Positions 63,991-64,000 of a DNA stretch of 64,000 nucleotides are shown here, piece after piece. Numbering within the stretch: position 1 is the first letter of the stretch; each line of letters opens with the position of its first letter. The stretch is from contig CAYRFQ010000024.1 in NCBI GenBank assembly GCA_964423615.1, positions 34,499-98,498 on the forward strand, read 5' to 3'. The position numbers and the translations under genes are program-made. The notes under the pieces were generated by a model that saw nothing but the letters and a program-made list of their open reading frames with translations, did not search any database and was not told where the DNA came from. Origin of the DNA: CAYRFQ01 sp964423615. GTDB taxonomy: Bacteria; Planctomycetota; Planctomycetia; Gemmatales; Gemmataceae.

Positions 63991-64000
63991 CTGTTCTAAA

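Overview
The window reads as a stretch of a planctomycete chromosome, most like the Gemmataceae. The indications are a 1,328-residue Ser/Thr kinase fused to WD40 repeats, a TIGR03067-type secreted protein, several secreted beta-propeller or HEAT-repeat proteins, a PHA-granule locus, an IS701-type transposase relic and a sulfatase relic. Taxonomy is inferred from gene content only. About 40 genes are supported, plus one tRNA-Leu(GAG) at the right edge.

Layout. 1-3717: end of an exopolysaccharide locus (GT2 glycosyltransferase cut by the window edge, O-antigen-ligase-like protein, Wza-type export lipoprotein). 4024-12278: housekeeping and orphan genes (aldehyde dehydrogenase, lone receiver domain, RluA pseudouridine synthase, secreted propeller, duplicated winged-helix protein, degenerate UPF1-like helicase). 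12279-13233: gene-free, holding a 204-bp MITE-like element. 13234-25104: minus-strand genes including a transglutaminase-like protein, histidine kinase, DapA-family enzyme, QueG, cupin, DapB and a flavin oxidoreductase/membrane protein pair. 25105-26315: repeat-bearing intergenic region. 26316-35187: a collinear nitrogen block (nitrate reductase, NNP transporter, NirB-NirA chimeric nitrite reductase, NrfH, NrfA) with a sigma54-type promoter candidate in front. 35686-39672: the WD40 kinase.

39784-51972 is the most interesting part. It is a tight minus-strand operon of eight genes (EboD-type sugar-phosphate cyclase, HD-like protein, methyltransferase, Gfo/Idh oxidoreductase, zinc-ribbon MBL hydrolase, YcaO enzyme, GT4 glycosyltransferase, PIG-L deacetylase). 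It is divergent from a three-gene haem-dependent N-demethylase/monooxygenase set (DmmA-like, flavin/2Fe-2S reductase, DUF3445). A perfect 15-nt palindrome lies between the two. I read this as a candidate uncharacterised pathway to a modified, glycosylated cyclitol. GT4 plus PIG-L recalls the mycothiol logic of adding GlcNAc and then deacetylating it, but the product is unknown.

52178-54820 is an SDR-DUF2867-membrane fusion, followed by a decayed IS701 transposase. 55582-59932 holds a cNMP-binding protein, PhaR, a phasin-like protein, a thiolase and an acetoacetyl-CoA-reductase-like SDR; no PHA synthase is present. 60157-63796 holds fructose-1,6-bisphosphatase, a sulfatase pseudogene and a HEAT/propeller protein.
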